Part shown: positions 62,266 through 64,000 of the stretch, piece after piece
Layout: the number at the start of each line of letters is the position of its first letter
Position numbering within the stretch: position 1 is the stretch's first letter
Assembly: GCA_013399875.1 (NCBI GenBank)
Contig: VXAZ01003887.1
Coordinates: forward strand, 1,345,855-1,409,854
Source: Gymnorhina tibicen
Lineage: Eukaryota > Chordata > Aves > Passeriformes > Artamidae
Direction: 5' to 3'
DNA: 64,000 nt
Notes under the pieces: model-generated
Told to the model about the DNA's origin: nothing
What the model saw: only the letters and a program-made list of their open reading frames with translations
Database searches by the model: none
Made by a program: the position numbers and the translations under genes

Positions 62266-64000
62266 ACTGAAGAACTTTTTAACAAAAGAAGTATTTTACA
62301 GGCAGTAATTATTGTTACAATCTATGCTATTTGCAAGTAATTCAGATCATTCAAAGAAAAATTACAGATTTAAATATCTGAGAGGTTGCATAACAACCAA
62401 ACAGCGAAATTTGGGGGTTTTTAATATTATGATGAATTCTCAGAATTTAGTGCTGGAAGATCATTTCATGAGTGTTTTACAAGTTAATGCTGGTATTTGG
62501 CTAAACTGAAGTTAACAGGAGTTTTGCCATTAGTTTTCAGAAGGCAAAGATTTCATCCAAAATACCTGAGTTACAGGCATAAATTATACCTTTAATGTTT
62601 GGAAGCTGCTCTTGAAAAATGGCCCTCAGCTTTACATGGTTCTTGTTCAACACACTGAAAGCCACTAACTGACTCTTTGAATTAAGAGTCACTTTCTGCA
62701 CTGCCTTTCAGCAGAGATTAGCAAAATATATTGTAAGTAAACGACAAATAAACTGGTAAGTACTTAGCTGTTGTAATCTGAAGAAACACTACATTTATTT
62801 TAAAGTTATGGACTTTTGGAATCTTGCCAAAAGTAATCTGAAAGCAAGATAGCCTTGGAGAGTTAAATTTTTATTTTCATTTAGCTGAAGCAAATGATAA
62901 ATTCATACTTGTGATTATGAAAATAGTATGTCACAGCATATTGATCTTTATTTCACAGGTCACTATTCATTTGAGACTCTTAACAAAATATACAGAGATA
63001 TTTCAAGGTATGTAGTGCCTCGGGTAGGTTGTCTGATCTTTCACTGAAAATTGAGTAATAATCAGCAGCTCAAGTTACTGACTGTGAGATATAAATTATT
63101 CTCTTATACAATTAGGTAATTGAAGTCTTCCAAAATCACCTAAGTGTATTTTCATAGGAAACTGGATTAGATAAATGGCACTTTACTTCTGACAGGAATA
63201 TTTTAACCATAAATCCGAATGGAGTAAATGAGTAACCTAAAAGACTGATGTTTAATATAAGCTGCCTTTTGAAGTTTTATGTTTATTAGTTCACTGAAAT
63301 AAGTACTTATTAGAAGGGAATCCACTTTCAGATACAGCCTAGCCTTTTATTTTATAAACAGCTGCATATATTCGTCAGTCACTTCAGCTTTTTTCCAACT
63401 AACCCCACAACAATTCACATATAGTCAGATCTTGAAGTTCCTGAAATAAAAGCAGAAATACAGAATTTGGCCATAATATTTCTTCTTTTTGTATGAAAAG
63501 ACTCTCTCATAGGCCTTATCTCTTTAAGTAGTCATGCAGTTAGAAATATACAGTATTTATCTGATAAATAATATTTTTTTCATTAATCCATATCAGTATA
63601 AAACATGCCAAAATATACAGCAGAGATTGCAATCCTACCCTGTATTTATCTAGATAATTCAGTATCTGTCCTAAGTGGTAACAAGAGAATTAAGCAATCT
63701 TTTATATTACATAAAAAGAAGAGGAGTGAATGCAGTGCAGAGCCAGCAGAGACTGCCATTGAGTTGGCTTTCAACAGGTTTGCTCAGTAGGACAAGTCTC
63801 TAAAGCCAAATAAGGGCCAGGATAAATTAAACTGTGCTCAGATCTCTGATGCCATGGCCATACACCAGATATTTACAAGTGAAGGAGGTAACTTCAAATT
63901 AGCTTAGATTTCTCCACTATACCAACATTCTTAGCAATCATTAATTTTACTACTAAAGATGGATGGTCCTCACTTTGACTTCAAAGAAACTGAAGCTGAC

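Larger units (their letters stand above)
59661..64000 (-). other. EFCAB11: EFCAB11 last intron (partial)
   Basis: Everything to the right of the terminal exon acceptor should be intron if the exon call is right. I searched the minus strand for the preceding EF-hand exon and found no sequence coding for an EF-hand or the expected helix. Contents seen: AT-rich low-complexity DNA around 60540-60630, one ambiguous base at 60831, and an old CR1/L3-like piece near 62078-62265. EFCAB11 has long introns in mammals, so the missing exons are likely beyond the window. Confidence 0.6.

Noticed and set aside
1..64000. tRNA, rRNA, snRNA, CRISPR array or bacterial/phage system
   Set aside because: No A/B-box pair with a cloverleaf, no regularly spaced direct repeats other than the minisatellite, and no prokaryotic gene organisation were seen.

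Overview
The window looks like nuclear DNA from a bird. It is AT-rich non-coding sequence with scattered CR1 LINE copies whose 3' ends have the sauropsid form (inverted, tcatagaatc...ggttggaaaagacctctaagatcat), a diverged fragment that resembles a known avian retroviral LTR, a few ancient MIR-like SINE remnants, one CpG island broken by an assembly gap, and only one exon I can name. No bacterial-style genes, operons, CRISPR arrays or phage genes are present. Species cannot be fixed from sequence alone.

Layout. Positions 1-2300 are non-coding, with a small CpG-bearing patch at about 755-910. Positions 2300-4085 hold an RFX-like X-box, an inverted-repeat-type CCAAT box and a CpG island (about 2445-4085), interrupted by 308 unresolved bases (3265-3572). 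From 4086 to about 59.1 kb the sequence is intergenic in character: ten CR1 pieces of different ages lie across the window, with one LTR fragment, five possible MIR-like pieces, several simple repeats and a five-copy 39-bp minisatellite (46247-46441) in a GC-rich block. At 59559-59658, minus strand, lies the last coding exon of an EF-hand protein that I identify as EFCAB11. Its 3' UTR runs to lower coordinates, and 59659-64000 is its last intron.

Gene logic. In human 14q32.11, as I recall it, FOXN3 and EFCAB11 are neighbours, both on the minus strand, with the FOXN3 5' end facing the EFCAB11 3' end. Here EFCAB11 ends at the right and a CpG island lies to the left, so the simplest reading is that the island is a FOXN3 promoter with a non-coding first exon, and that the window spans the FOXN3-EFCAB11 intergenic interval. 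That part is inference from synteny. No FOXN3 coding sequence was seen.

I did not find a previously undescribed biological system. The items most worth checking are the gap-broken promoter island, the in-frame 39-bp minisatellite, and the mixture of young and very old CR1 lineages. Most long open frames here are chance frames, repeat remnants or frames running through N.
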